Assembly: GCF_001659685.2 (NCBI RefSeq)
Contig: NZ_LXYE02000060.1
Span: forward strand, 1-64,000
From: Labilibacter marinus
GTDB lineage: Bacteria; Bacteroidota; Bacteroidia; Bacteroidales; Marinilabiliaceae
DNA: 64,000 nt
Reading direction: 5' to 3'
The notes under the pieces are model-generated. The model made no database searches. It was not told the origin of the DNA and worked only from the letters and a program-made list of their open reading frames with translations. Shown here in pieces: positions 38,021 to 45,583 of the stretch (the first letter of the stretch is position 1; every line of letters starts with the position of its first letter). The translations under genes were made by a program, and so were the position numbers.

Positions 38021-39034
38021 CTATTTGTTGTATTGTTCACTGGCTTTTGTAAGCAAATCACTCATTTTTTTCCTTAAAGAAGGAGGAGATAATACTTCCA
38101 ATGCTGGTCCAAAACCTAGTAATAATCGTTCCAATTCATAATTAGGTATTAATTTAATACTGATGATAATTCCATTTTTATTTTGTTCAATGAGTTCCTG
38201 TGTCCAATGAATTGGTTTGGTTAAAACGTAAGGTGCATTTTCTTGGTTAATGGCTAATTTTATTATTCTTGGTACAAGACCATGATTTACGGTAACACCA
38301 ATAATGTTTTCATAATAGGAGTGAGGATGAAAAGTTTCATCCATATTGAATTTAATATTCTCTGCTGGTTGGAAAGATTCAATACGATCCAATGCTAAGG
38401 TGATAATTGATTCTCCTTTTGTTTTTCTGCCCACTAAGAACCATCTATTGTTAAACTCCTTTAATAGATAAGGATGAAAATAGATACGCTGTGCTTTCTT
38501 GGCTTTAAAAGATTTATAATTAATAAGGATGACTTGCTGCTTAAGAATTACTTCGTACAATCCATTTAGATGCTCAAGACCTTTTAACTCTTCGTTGCGT
38601 TCAATATGTATGATTGGACGAGATTGATTTTGCTCAGTATGTATTTTGTTCTCTAATTTCTGTATTAGTCCTGTCATCTCTTTAAAATGACTAAATCCTT
38701 GAAACTGTTTTAAGATTTCTATTGCATCCGTTAGTTTATCTAAGTCCTGATTTGATAAGGGCAAATTTGTAATTGAATAATCAGGATCTTCATAAGTGTA
38801 GTACTTTTTATCGGTGATTATGATAGGAGCATTATATCCCAATTTCTCACTTCGCATGGTTTGAATATCCAATTGAATGGTGCGTTTACTAACCCCTTTG
38901 TCAATTCCCTCAAACTCATATAAAGCATCAGAACAAGTTTCAATTAAATCCTCTAAAGTCCACTTCCTATATCTGTTACGCAAGCATTTATCAATAGTAG
39001 TATATCTAATGAGGGCATTCCTATTAACTGGCAT
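38021..39034 (-). CDS. WYL-domain transcriptional regulator
   Basis: 337 residues. The N-terminal winged HTH (about 1-75, YTTIDKCLRNRYRKWTLEDL ... SKRTIQLDIQTMR) is followed by a linker, a WYL domain (about 155-250, LKQQVILINYKSFKAKKAQR ... FHPYLLKEFNNRWFLVGRK) and a WCX-like C-terminal region. WYL domains bind nucleic-acid-type ligands and often control DNA-damage, defence or RNA-repair genes. It is divergent from the slipin-rtcB operon and a near-perfect operator-like palindrome lies just upstream, so it probably controls that operon, filling the place RtcR holds in proteobacteria. That link is inference. Confidence 0.85.
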   Translation of the reverse strand: MPVNRNALIRYTTIDKCLRNRYRKWTLEDLIETCSDALYEFEGIDKGVSKRTIQLDIQTMRSEKLGYNAPIIITDKKYYTYEDPDYSITNLPLSNQDLDKLTDAIEILKQFQGFSHFKEMTGLIQKLENKIHTEQNQSRPIIHIERNEELKGLEHLNGLYEVILKQQVILINYKSFKAKKAQRIYFHPYLLKEFNNRWFLVGRKTKGESIITLALDRIESFQPAENIKFNMDETFHPHSYYENIIGVTVNHGLVPRIIKLAINQENAPYVLTKPIHWTQELIEQNKNGIIISIKLIPNYELERLLLGFGPALEVLSPPSLRKKMSDLLTKASEQYNK

Positions 39035-39070
39035 ATTGTATTTTTTTTAAGAAAAATAAAAAAAATATTC

Positions 39071-39095
39071 TACTACGCAAAAAGATTGCGCAGTA
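39071..39095. promoter_or_regulatory. Operator-like palindrome upstream of the WYL gene
   Basis: TACTACGCAA, a 5-bp spacer AAAGA, then TTGCGCAGTA: 9 of 10 positions are symmetric. It lies 37 bp upstream of the WYL start codon and on the path to the slipin-rtcB leader, as expected of an autoregulatory operator. Confidence 0.5.
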
Positions 39096-39300
39096 ACGAT
39101 GAATCTTTGTAGAGTCAATCAGACAAACGTTCTTTGAATACACTCACTTTTGTGATTAAAAATATTTCTTCTCTGTATGAGAGGATAAAGACATGATTAA
39201 AACAAAGTTTCAAGGCTTGATGTAAGTTTCTGTATAGCTTCATAGTATTGGCTTAGTAAAGTTCAATGTGCTACTTGTTTTTTTGCTTTTTTTCATACCC

Positions 39301-39370
39301 GATGTGTGTTGGAGGTTCGAGCCCTCCTTCTGATAAATGTCAGAATAGCTAAAATAGGTAGAGCAACATC
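39301..39370 (+). ncRNA. Circularly permuted tRNA-like element
   Basis: In 5' to 3' order: GATGT (39301-05, anticodon-stem 3' strand), 5-nt variable loop, T-arm GGAGG-TTCGAGC-CCTCC (39311-27), acceptor 3' strand TTCTGAT (39328-34), linker AAAT, acceptor 5' strand GTCAGAA (39339-45), T8 A9, D-arm GCT-loop with GG-AGC (39348-64), A26, and anticodon-stem 5' strand ACATC (39366-70). The acceptor pairs over 7 bp (one G-T), the anticodon stem over 5 bp, the T-stem over 5 bp, all with canonical spacing. No canonical tRNA start or CCA exists. The alternative is the junction of two decayed tandem tRNA genes. It lies in the leader of slipin-rtcB. Confidence 0.55.
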
Positions 39371-39395
39371 TCTAATTGGTAAGGTCGCAAGACTA

Positions 39396-39410
39396 CAGGT
39401 TCGAACCCTG
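39396..39410 (+). ncRNA. Second isolated T-arm-like hairpin
   Basis: CAGG-TTCGAAC-CCTG is a 4-bp stem with a consensus T-loop, 26 nt after the permuted element. The flanking bases do not make an acceptor or anticodon stem with the D-arm upstream (only about three pairs are possible), so a normal tRNA over 39339-39420 is not supported. Confidence 0.45.
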
Positions 39411-39414
39411 ACTT

Positions 39415-39436
39415 TGAGTTGACTACTCACTTTTTA
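39415..39436 (+). terminator. Weak terminator/attenuator-like hairpin
   Basis: TGAGT-tgact-ACTCA followed by a run of five T (39431-39435). It is placed directly behind the tRNA-like sequences and 262 bp before the slipin gene, where it could end a short leader RNA. The remaining leader (39437-39697) holds no gene I can see. Confidence 0.4.
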
Positions 39437-39697
39437 ACAGTTACATGAAAGTAGAGTGACTAATAGCCAGTATTCATTTTCGGATGATAACAATCTTTGG
39501 CTTACTAGCGAATGAGGTGTAATGATTATTGCGGATAATTACTTACTCTATAGATATGCAATTCAGATTATCGAATTCAATCAATAGATAAACTAATTGT
39601 TCAGAAATAGTGATTCTCTAATTCCCGTTACCAAAGATGGCTTTGTCGCTCTGCTTATTTATTAAATGAATGATTAACAAACTAAAAATACCTAAAG

Positions 39698-40798
39698 ATG
39701 AAACGAATAAGAATAAACAAAGGTAAAATCGGTTTAGTATTTAGAAATGGAGATTATATTAAAATATTAAAAGCTGGTACTCATTGGGTGTGGTTCTTTG
39801 ATAAAGTAGGAATTTGTAATATGTCGCAACCATTTACATTATCTATGGAATTAAACATCTTGTTGCAAGATGAAGAATTAGCCGACATGTTAGAAGTTGT
39901 AGAAGTGTTGGATAATGAATTGGTATTGAAATATGAAAACGGAGTATTCAATGAAGTGCTTAAGCCTGGGCGTTATGCGTATTGGAAAGGATCAACGAAC
40001 TATGCCTTTAAAAAAGTAGATTTAAGTAAGGTAGATATTACCGAAGATATACCTGTAAATATTCTTTATAAAACTGATATTTTTCCTTATGTAAGAATTT
40101 ATCGTGTAGAGTCGTACGAAAAAGGTTTGTTGTTTGTTAATGATAAGTTTATTAAAGAGTTAAACCAAGGTGTATATTGTTTTTGGAAAAATAATACGCC
40201 TGTGCTTGTTATGAAAGCTGATTTGCGTCAGACACAATTAGAAATTTCGGGACAAGAATTATTAACAAAGGATAAAGCAGCGATTCGAATCAGCTTTTTT
40301 GCTACGTATAAAGTAGTAAATGCGATGAAAGCTTTAACAGAAAATCAAGATTATAAGAAGCAATTGCATGTAACGCTTCAGTTAGCTTTGCGAGAATATG
40401 TGGGTACTTTAACCTTGGATGAAATATTGGAGAGAAAAGAGGAGGTGGCTGATTTTATTATGGGTTCCGTACGCGAAAAATCTGTTGATTATGGTATAGA
40501 GTTATCTGATGGTGGTATTCGAGATATTATATTACCAGGGGAAGTTAAAGAAATCATGAATCAGGTATTAGTAGCCCAAAAGAGAGCTCAAGCTAATATC
40601 ATCACGCGCAGAGAAGAAACAGCATCTACACGAAGTTTATTGAATACTGCAAAATTGATGCAGGATAACACAATGCTTTTTAAGTTAAAAGAAATGGAGT
40701 ATGTGGAAAAAATTGCAGATAAAATTAATACTATTTCCTTATCCGGTGGAGGTCAAGTAGTAGATCAGTTAAAGGAGATATTCTCTACTGATAGATAA
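39698..40798 (+). CDS. Slipin / band-7 (SPFH) protein
   Basis: 366 residues. An N-terminal beta-rich region duplicates a motif (KILKAGTHWVWFFDK and EVLKPGRYAYWKG and ELNQGVYCFWKN). An SPFH/band-7 domain follows at about 170-290 (ELLTKDKAAIRISFFATYKV ... REYVGTLTLDEILERKEEV ... GIRDIILPGEVKEIMNQVLVAQKRA). There is no transmembrane helix at the N-terminus, unlike stomatin. Slipins recur beside rtcB in bacterial RNA-repair operons (established by comparative genomics). It lies 158 bp before rtcB on the same strand, so a shared role in RNA repair or stress response is likely; biochemical function unknown. Confidence 0.85.
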   Translation: MKRIRINKGKIGLVFRNGDYIKILKAGTHWVWFFDKVGICNMSQPFTLSMELNILLQDEELADMLEVVEVLDNELVLKYENGVFNEVLKPGRYAYWKGSTNYAFKKVDLSKVDITEDIPVNILYKTDIFPYVRIYRVESYEKGLLFVNDKFIKELNQGVYCFWKNNTPVLVMKADLRQTQLEISGQELLTKDKAAIRISFFATYKVVNAMKALTENQDYKKQLHVTLQLALREYVGTLTLDEILERKEEVADFIMGSVREKSVDYGIELSDGGIRDIILPGEVKEIMNQVLVAQKRAQANIITRREETASTRSLLNTAKLMQDNTMLFKLKEMEYVEKIADKINTISLSGGGQVVDQLKEIFSTDR

Positions 40799-40956
40799 AA
40801 AAAGAAAACATTAAAGAATCCCATTTTAACAAAAAATGACACATAGAGTATGACCATAACTTAATGGGAGTTAGTAAAGAATTATGGTGTATTGGTTTTA
40901 CTTCCTGTACATCAGTCTAAATACTTTATACTTGTGTCTTGATATTAAAATTAAAT

Positions 40957-42120
40957 ATGAAACAAGTTATATCAACAGAAAACCGACCTATAAAAATGTG
41001 GTTGGACGAAATAGAAGAGAATGCCTTAATTCAGGCAAAAAACATGGCCAACTTGCCCTTTGTACATAAGCATGTTGCCTTAATGCCTGATGCGCATATG
41101 GGTTATGGAATGCCTATTGGAGGAGTATTGGCTACCAAAGGAGTTATTATTCCCAATGCGGTAGGCGTTGATATTGGTTGTGGTATGTGCGCCATGCGAA
41201 CCAATATAGATGATGCTGATTCTGATACATTAAAACGTATTATGAGTCAAATACGAAAGCTGATTCCTGTAGGATTTAATTGGCATAAAGAGGTTCAGGA
41301 TGATAAATACATGCCAAGTATGGATGAATTACCCTCAATCGTTGAACGACACATAGATAAAGCAAAAAAACAAATAGGCTCTTTAGGAGGAGGGAATCAC
41401 TTTATAGAAATACAACACGGGTCCGATGGTTATATCTGGGTAATGATACATTCTGGAAGTAGAAATTTGGGGAATCAAGTTGCTCAATTCTACGACAAAA
41501 AAGCGAAAGCCCTAAACGAACGCTGGCACGCTTCAGTTCCAGCTTCATACGACCTAGCATTTTTACCCATCGAAACGGATGAAGCACATGCTTATATGGA
41601 AGAGATGAATTACTGCGTAGATTTTGCTTTTGCTAACCGTAGTTTAATGATGGAGCGTGTGCAACATGCTTTTCAATCAGTTATAAAAGGAGAAGTGGAG
41701 TTTGATGAATTAATAAACATTGCCCATAACTATGCTGCTTGGGAGAATCATTTTGGCGAAAATGTGCTGGTTCATCGCAAAGGGGCAACCAGAGCACGTT
41801 TAGGTGAATTAGGTATTATCCCTGGATCGCAAGGAACAAAATCGTATATCGTGGAAGGTTTAGGCAATCCAGAAAGCTTTGAGTCATGCTCGCATGGTGC
41901 AGGTCGTGTAATGGGACGAAAGCAAGCGCAACGAGAATTAGATTTAAATACCGAAATCAAACGTTTGGATGACAAAGGAATCATTCACGGCATTCGCCAT
42001 AACAAAGATTTAGATGAAGCTGCGGGTGCTTACAAAGATATTGATACCGTAATGGCCAATCAGAAGGATTTAGTGAAAATAAAAGTGGAGTTGGAGCCTT
42101 TGGCAGTGGTGAAGGGATAG
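40957..42120 (+). CDS. rtcB: RNA-splicing ligase RtcB
   Basis: 387 residues from ATG 40957; an in-frame TTG at 40939 is less likely. RtcB joins 2',3'-cyclic-phosphate or 3'-phosphate ends to 5'-OH ends through a GMP-His intermediate, using GTP and Mn. Conserved blocks are DAHMGYGMPIGGV, NAVGVDIGCGMCAM (metal Cys), GSLGGGNHFIE, HSGSRNLGN and CSHGAGRVMGR, whose His (about 313) is the guanylylated residue. Length and motifs are complete, so it should be active. No archease, RtcA or RtcR lies nearby. Together with the WYL regulator, slipin and tRNA-like leader it forms an RNA-repair locus, possibly countering tRNA cleavage by toxins. Confidence 0.95.
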   Translation: MKQVISTENRPIKMWLDEIEENALIQAKNMANLPFVHKHVALMPDAHMGYGMPIGGVLATKGVIIPNAVGVDIGCGMCAMRTNIDDADSDTLKRIMSQIRKLIPVGFNWHKEVQDDKYMPSMDELPSIVERHIDKAKKQIGSLGGGNHFIEIQHGSDGYIWVMIHSGSRNLGNQVAQFYDKKAKALNERWHASVPASYDLAFLPIETDEAHAYMEEMNYCVDFAFANRSLMMERVQHAFQSVIKGEVEFDELINIAHNYAAWENHFGENVLVHRKGATRARLGELGIIPGSQGTKSYIVEGLGNPESFESCSHGAGRVMGRKQAQRELDLNTEIKRLDDKGIIHGIRHNKDLDEAAGAYKDIDTVMANQKDLVKIKVELEPLAVVKG

Positions 42121-42197
42121 ATTCTAAAGATTCTAGATTTTATCTAGTATCATAAAAACTCCGTTGGTTATTTGATTTCTCCATCTTTTGTTACTTT

Positions 42198-42347
42198 CTA
42201 ACCTTTTACAAAATATAGGTCATCTGTTACTGGTTCGGAGGCAATTCTTTTTGCTCTACTTCTACCTGTATTGGCATATAGGTTTATAGTCCAGTCAGAC
42301 AGATCAGTTACGGTTGGAATATATTTATCTAGTTTGTTTGTACTCAT
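42198..42347 (-). CDS. Small conserved-looking protein (49 aa)
   Basis: MSTNKLDKYIPTVTDLSDWT, ending SEPVTDDLYFVKG. It is hydrophilic, starts with ATG and lies 12 bp after the stop of the pentapeptide gene on the same strand. No family recognised; could be a fragment. Confidence 0.4.
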   Translation of the reverse strand: MSTNKLDKYIPTVTDLSDWTINLYANTGRSRAKRIASEPVTDDLYFVKG

Positions 42348-42359
42348 GCGCTATATAAA

Positions 42360-44174
42360 TTAAAACCTCCCATATTTTCTAAATGCCTGGATTGTTTGAT
42401 AAAGGCCTACACCGATAAAGATTCTAGCTATAAAATCAAAGAATACAGTCCAGGCTCCTTTGGTAAATATTTCTTCACTATAATGGTTTTCCATAAAACT
42501 GACCCTATGCGTTGGATTAGTAAAGTTTAGATAATTACTAAAAATATTTCCAATTCCATCAAGAGTATGCTCCAAAGAAGCATTTACATTGAAAACTACA
42601 GGTGCTTGTTCCAAAGAAAACCAGAATAGCATAAAGAAAATAGCAGATGTTGATAGTGTAAATATTATTCCTCTTTTCCAGTCCGAACCATGGTTATTGG
42701 TTATTTGATTAAGTCTTAGAACAAATAAATCAGAGTTAAATTTAATATTTGCAAAGGGGTAGCAAATAACCATTATTAAGATTATAGGGATAGCAAAGGG
42801 TGCCAATACAATGCTTTTTACAATAGTATCTTTTTTGAATGCCCTCTCAGATAACTTATGCGCTAGTTTATCAAGTTTTGTCTCTTTACTAGTTCGGGAT
42901 AAAATATAGTTTCCTTTTTCTTTCACACATAAAGTATGCGACTCCATCTCTCTTGCATGAAAATCTAAAGCTGCAATACGATTATTTTGCTTTATAGCTT
43001 CATTTTTAAGTATTCTGTATGTTTCCCTCTTGTGCTCAAATGATATTTTTTTCCAGTTTTCGTCCAAGTACACATCACCTGCATCTAAAGATGCTTTAAA
43101 GTCGCCAAAATTGCAATTAAGTGCATTGATGGTACCTTCTCCGTTACCATGCATTGGAGCAAGGTTTAATCCTTGTTCGAAAGTTGCATCATGAAGAATA
43201 AAACTTTTAGCAACAGATGAATTAACAAATGCCAATAGGTTTTTTTTTATTTTTACTTTGGTTAAAATCAAGCTATCTAAAAAGCGTGTTTTTATAAATG
43301 GAATACCTTCTAGAAACGTAGAATTATAAAAATCAGCAACTCCCTTAAAAATTACATCATAGAATAAAACGCTCTCAAAGTGTCTGTCAAAGAAAACAGT
43401 TTCACCCCAAAATTCTGAGTATTTAATATCAATTGAACGTATTGAAGGAGTTGTTTGTAATGCTGAAAAATCTATGTTGCTTTCGAATATTGCTTTATTG
43501 ATTGAAAAACTATTTAAACGTAGTTGCCTAAAGGAAACATCTAACTTAAAATTACTTAGGCTAATAAGAAAGAAGGTAGCAACACTTCCTTCTTCAAAAG
43601 AAAATAGACTGTTAAAAATACAATTGTTCAATGTTAGCCAGTTGATATGTGCTACTGAAAAGAAAACTTTACCATTAAAGGTGCAGTCATTAAATTCTAT
43701 TTCTTCTTTTATTATTGCTTCCTTAAAATCTACAATTCCTTCAAAGGTGCATGATATAAACTTTGCTCCACGGAGAAACCTTGATTTTGAAAATCTTACA
43801 TCATCTTTGAAGTTGACATTTGAAAATTCTGTTTCGCTACCAAAGAATACATTGGCAAAAACAGCCCTGTTATTTACATTACCGGTATGAGAAAAAGATT
43901 TGCTAAATATACTACCTTTAAATACCAGCGGTTTTTCAAATTCAGCATTAATCGTTACTCCACTAGTGAATAAACATTCTTTTAATTCAATAACATAGCT
44001 AAAAGTTTTTTCAAAGAAAAAATGTGCTGCAGAAACTATCTTTTTGTTACTGTGAAACACCGATGCTTCTGTATCAATTTGATTAGAATCAAGATGAACA
44101 TTATCACCCTCAAATTCTCTAATCTCTTGATTGAGTTTTTCTTTAGTAAGTGATTTTAGAATCTCATTATCCAT
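42360..44174 (-). CDS. Pentapeptide-repeat protein with C-terminal membrane domain
   Basis: 604 residues. Residues about 70-370 are degenerate pentapeptide-type repeats with F or L every fifth position (AVFANVFFGSETEFSNVNFK, FISCTFEGIVDFKEA, FNDCTFNGKVFF), predicting a right-handed quadrilateral beta-helix. Then comes a charged linker, and three or four hydrophobic segments: about 458-483, 510-530 and 575-596. Pentapeptide-membrane fusions are known but poorly understood; the last part resembles a small ion-channel-like region. It is the downstream member of a module with the TPR-membrane and AAA-TPR genes. Perhaps a membrane effector; inference. Confidence 0.75.
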   Translation of the reverse strand: MDNEILKSLTKEKLNQEIREFEGDNVHLDSNQIDTEASVFHSNKKIVSAAHFFFEKTFSYVIELKECLFTSGVTINAEFEKPLVFKGSIFSKSFSHTGNVNNRAVFANVFFGSETEFSNVNFKDDVRFSKSRFLRGAKFISCTFEGIVDFKEAIIKEEIEFNDCTFNGKVFFSVAHINWLTLNNCIFNSLFSFEEGSVATFFLISLSNFKLDVSFRQLRLNSFSINKAIFESNIDFSALQTTPSIRSIDIKYSEFWGETVFFDRHFESVLFYDVIFKGVADFYNSTFLEGIPFIKTRFLDSLILTKVKIKKNLLAFVNSSVAKSFILHDATFEQGLNLAPMHGNGEGTINALNCNFGDFKASLDAGDVYLDENWKKISFEHKRETYRILKNEAIKQNNRIAALDFHAREMESHTLCVKEKGNYILSRTSKETKLDKLAHKLSERAFKKDTIVKSIVLAPFAIPIILIMVICYPFANIKFNSDLFVLRLNQITNNHGSDWKRGIIFTLSTSAIFFMLFWFSLEQAPVVFNVNASLEHTLDGIGNIFSNYLNFTNPTHRVSFMENHYSEEIFTKGAWTVFFDFIARIFIGVGLYQTIQAFRKYGRF

Positions 44175-44195
44175 GGTAATAAAAATTATTAATCT

Positions 44196-44330
44196 TTATC
44201 TAACTACCTCCCTCAAACACCTCTGCATTAAATTCTCCACCTGCTTTGTATTTTGTGCAATCTCTTGTTCCAATTGGTCGCATAAGTTTACTTTGGCTAC
44301 TATGGCTTTTATGTTTGTTGTAATGCTCAT
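44196..44330 (-). pseudogene. HsdS (type I specificity subunit) C-terminal remnant
   Basis: 44 residues: VNLCDQLEQEIAQNTKQVEN followed by LMQRCLREVV, the coiled-coil ending typical of type I restriction specificity subunits (L-C-D-x-L-E-x-x-I ... LxQxxLRE). No target-recognition domain precedes it; the ATG at 44330 is probably fortuitous. It sits 21 bp downstream of the TPR-membrane gene. Confidence 0.6.
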
Positions 44331-44351
44331 TATAAACTAAAATTGAATTTG

Positions 44352-45581
44352 TTATTTACCCATTTGTGATATCCATGTGTAGGCAATAGTACCACCTAAA
44401 AATAAAAACCATAACGATGGAATATCATTTCCTGCTATGGGTAAAACTATATTTGCAACCCATAGTATGCTCAAAGCAATGGTATAAACCAAATGAGGAA
44501 TAAACTTTTTGGTGTCCCATCTATTAAAAGTTCCGGATACAGGCAAGGTAAGAAACAGAGCTCCAATAGCTCCTGTAATAGGATACCAGGGAAGTGCAAA
44601 TGTTAATAGATATTGTGTTGCTGCCGAAATCAGTAAAAAGGCCATAATGTTAGAGGCTATAATCTCTCCTCTGTTAAGTGCATATTTCGCATACTGGTTA
44701 AACCGCATGAAAATATTAAATATGGGGTCTATTGTCCATGATAGGAATGCAAATAAGATATACAAGGCAAAGATAAAACCAAGCACAGGTGCAATAGGAG
44801 AGTTGGTTTCGCTTACTTTTCTTAATACGCGCATAAATACATAGATGCCAATAATAAATCCCCATCTGGCAGAAGGAGATAGGCTTGCAATCCAAGTATG
44901 AAACTTGTAAAACAAATTAAATAAAGGGTTTTGCGCTTTTAAAGCCATCACCATGCCCGACTTAGCAAATTCACTATTCGGGTCAATCATAACTGCACTT
45001 TTAAAATGTTGTAACGATTCCTTTGTATTGCCAGAATCTAAGGCTGTCCAACCTTTGGCTGCAAATGAATGCGCATCTTCTGGATTATCCTCCAATGCCT
45101 CTTGTGCAATATCATCAGCCTCCTTGTAACGTCCTTGGTTTCGTAATACAATTGATTTTATTTGTTTGCTTCCTGCATGTTCCGGATCATTTTCTAAAGC
45201 ACTATTGAGTGCCGTTATGGCTTCTTCATATTTTTTCAGGTCGCATAATATAGCTCCATGGTTGCATAAAAAATCGGCATCATCAGGGGCAAATCTTAAA
45301 GCTTGTTCGCTCGTAGCTAAAGCATCTTTTAGGTTATCAATACTTACATAACACCTAGATAATACATATAAAGGGAAAGATGCGTCAGGAATTAGACTTA
45401 CGCTTTGTTTTGCTGCTTCTAGCGCTTTCTGGTCTTTACCGAGTCCCGAATAGGCCAATGCCAGGTAAGCATGAGAAAAAGCGTCGTTTGGGTTTTCGGC
45501 TAAATGTAATTGTAATTCCTTTTCTGCTAAATCATATTTGTTTTGCTGCAGTAATAACTCAGCTCTGCTTATAGTACTCAT
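44352..45581 (-). CDS. TPR protein with polytopic C-terminal membrane domain
   Basis: 409 residues. Residues 1-205 hold about six TPRs (AELLLQQNKYDLAEKELQLH, AFSHAYLALAYSGLGKDQKA, ADFLCNHGAILCDLKKYEEA, AHSFAAKGWTALDSGNTKES). The remainder has at least five hydrophobic helices (about 232-250, 262-285, 312-330, 335-350, 365-405). The start codon lies 2 bp from the stop of the AAA-TPR gene, so the two are co-translated and likely act together, with the TPR face in the cytosol. Family not recognised. Confidence 0.8.
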   Translation of the reverse strand: MSTISRAELLLQQNKYDLAEKELQLHLAENPNDAFSHAYLALAYSGLGKDQKALEAAKQSVSLIPDASFPLYVLSRCYVSIDNLKDALATSEQALRFAPDDADFLCNHGAILCDLKKYEEAITALNSALENDPEHAGSKQIKSIVLRNQGRYKEADDIAQEALEDNPEDAHSFAAKGWTALDSGNTKESLQHFKSAVMIDPNSEFAKSGMVMALKAQNPLFNLFYKFHTWIASLSPSARWGFIIGIYVFMRVLRKVSETNSPIAPVLGFIFALYILFAFLSWTIDPIFNIFMRFNQYAKYALNRGEIIASNIMAFLLISAATQYLLTFALPWYPITGAIGALFLTLPVSGTFNRWDTKKFIPHLVYTIALSILWVANIVLPIAGNDIPSLWFLFLGGTIAYTWISQMGK

Positions 45582-45583
45582 AG

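Noticed and set aside
39339-39420. An ordinary tRNA gene starting GTCAGAA and ending after the second T-arm
   Set aside because: Its acceptor strands do not pair (3' part CTTTGAG against GTCAGAA), the anticodon stem has only about three pairs and the variable region is irregular. The 3' half that does pair lies upstream, giving the permuted reading instead.
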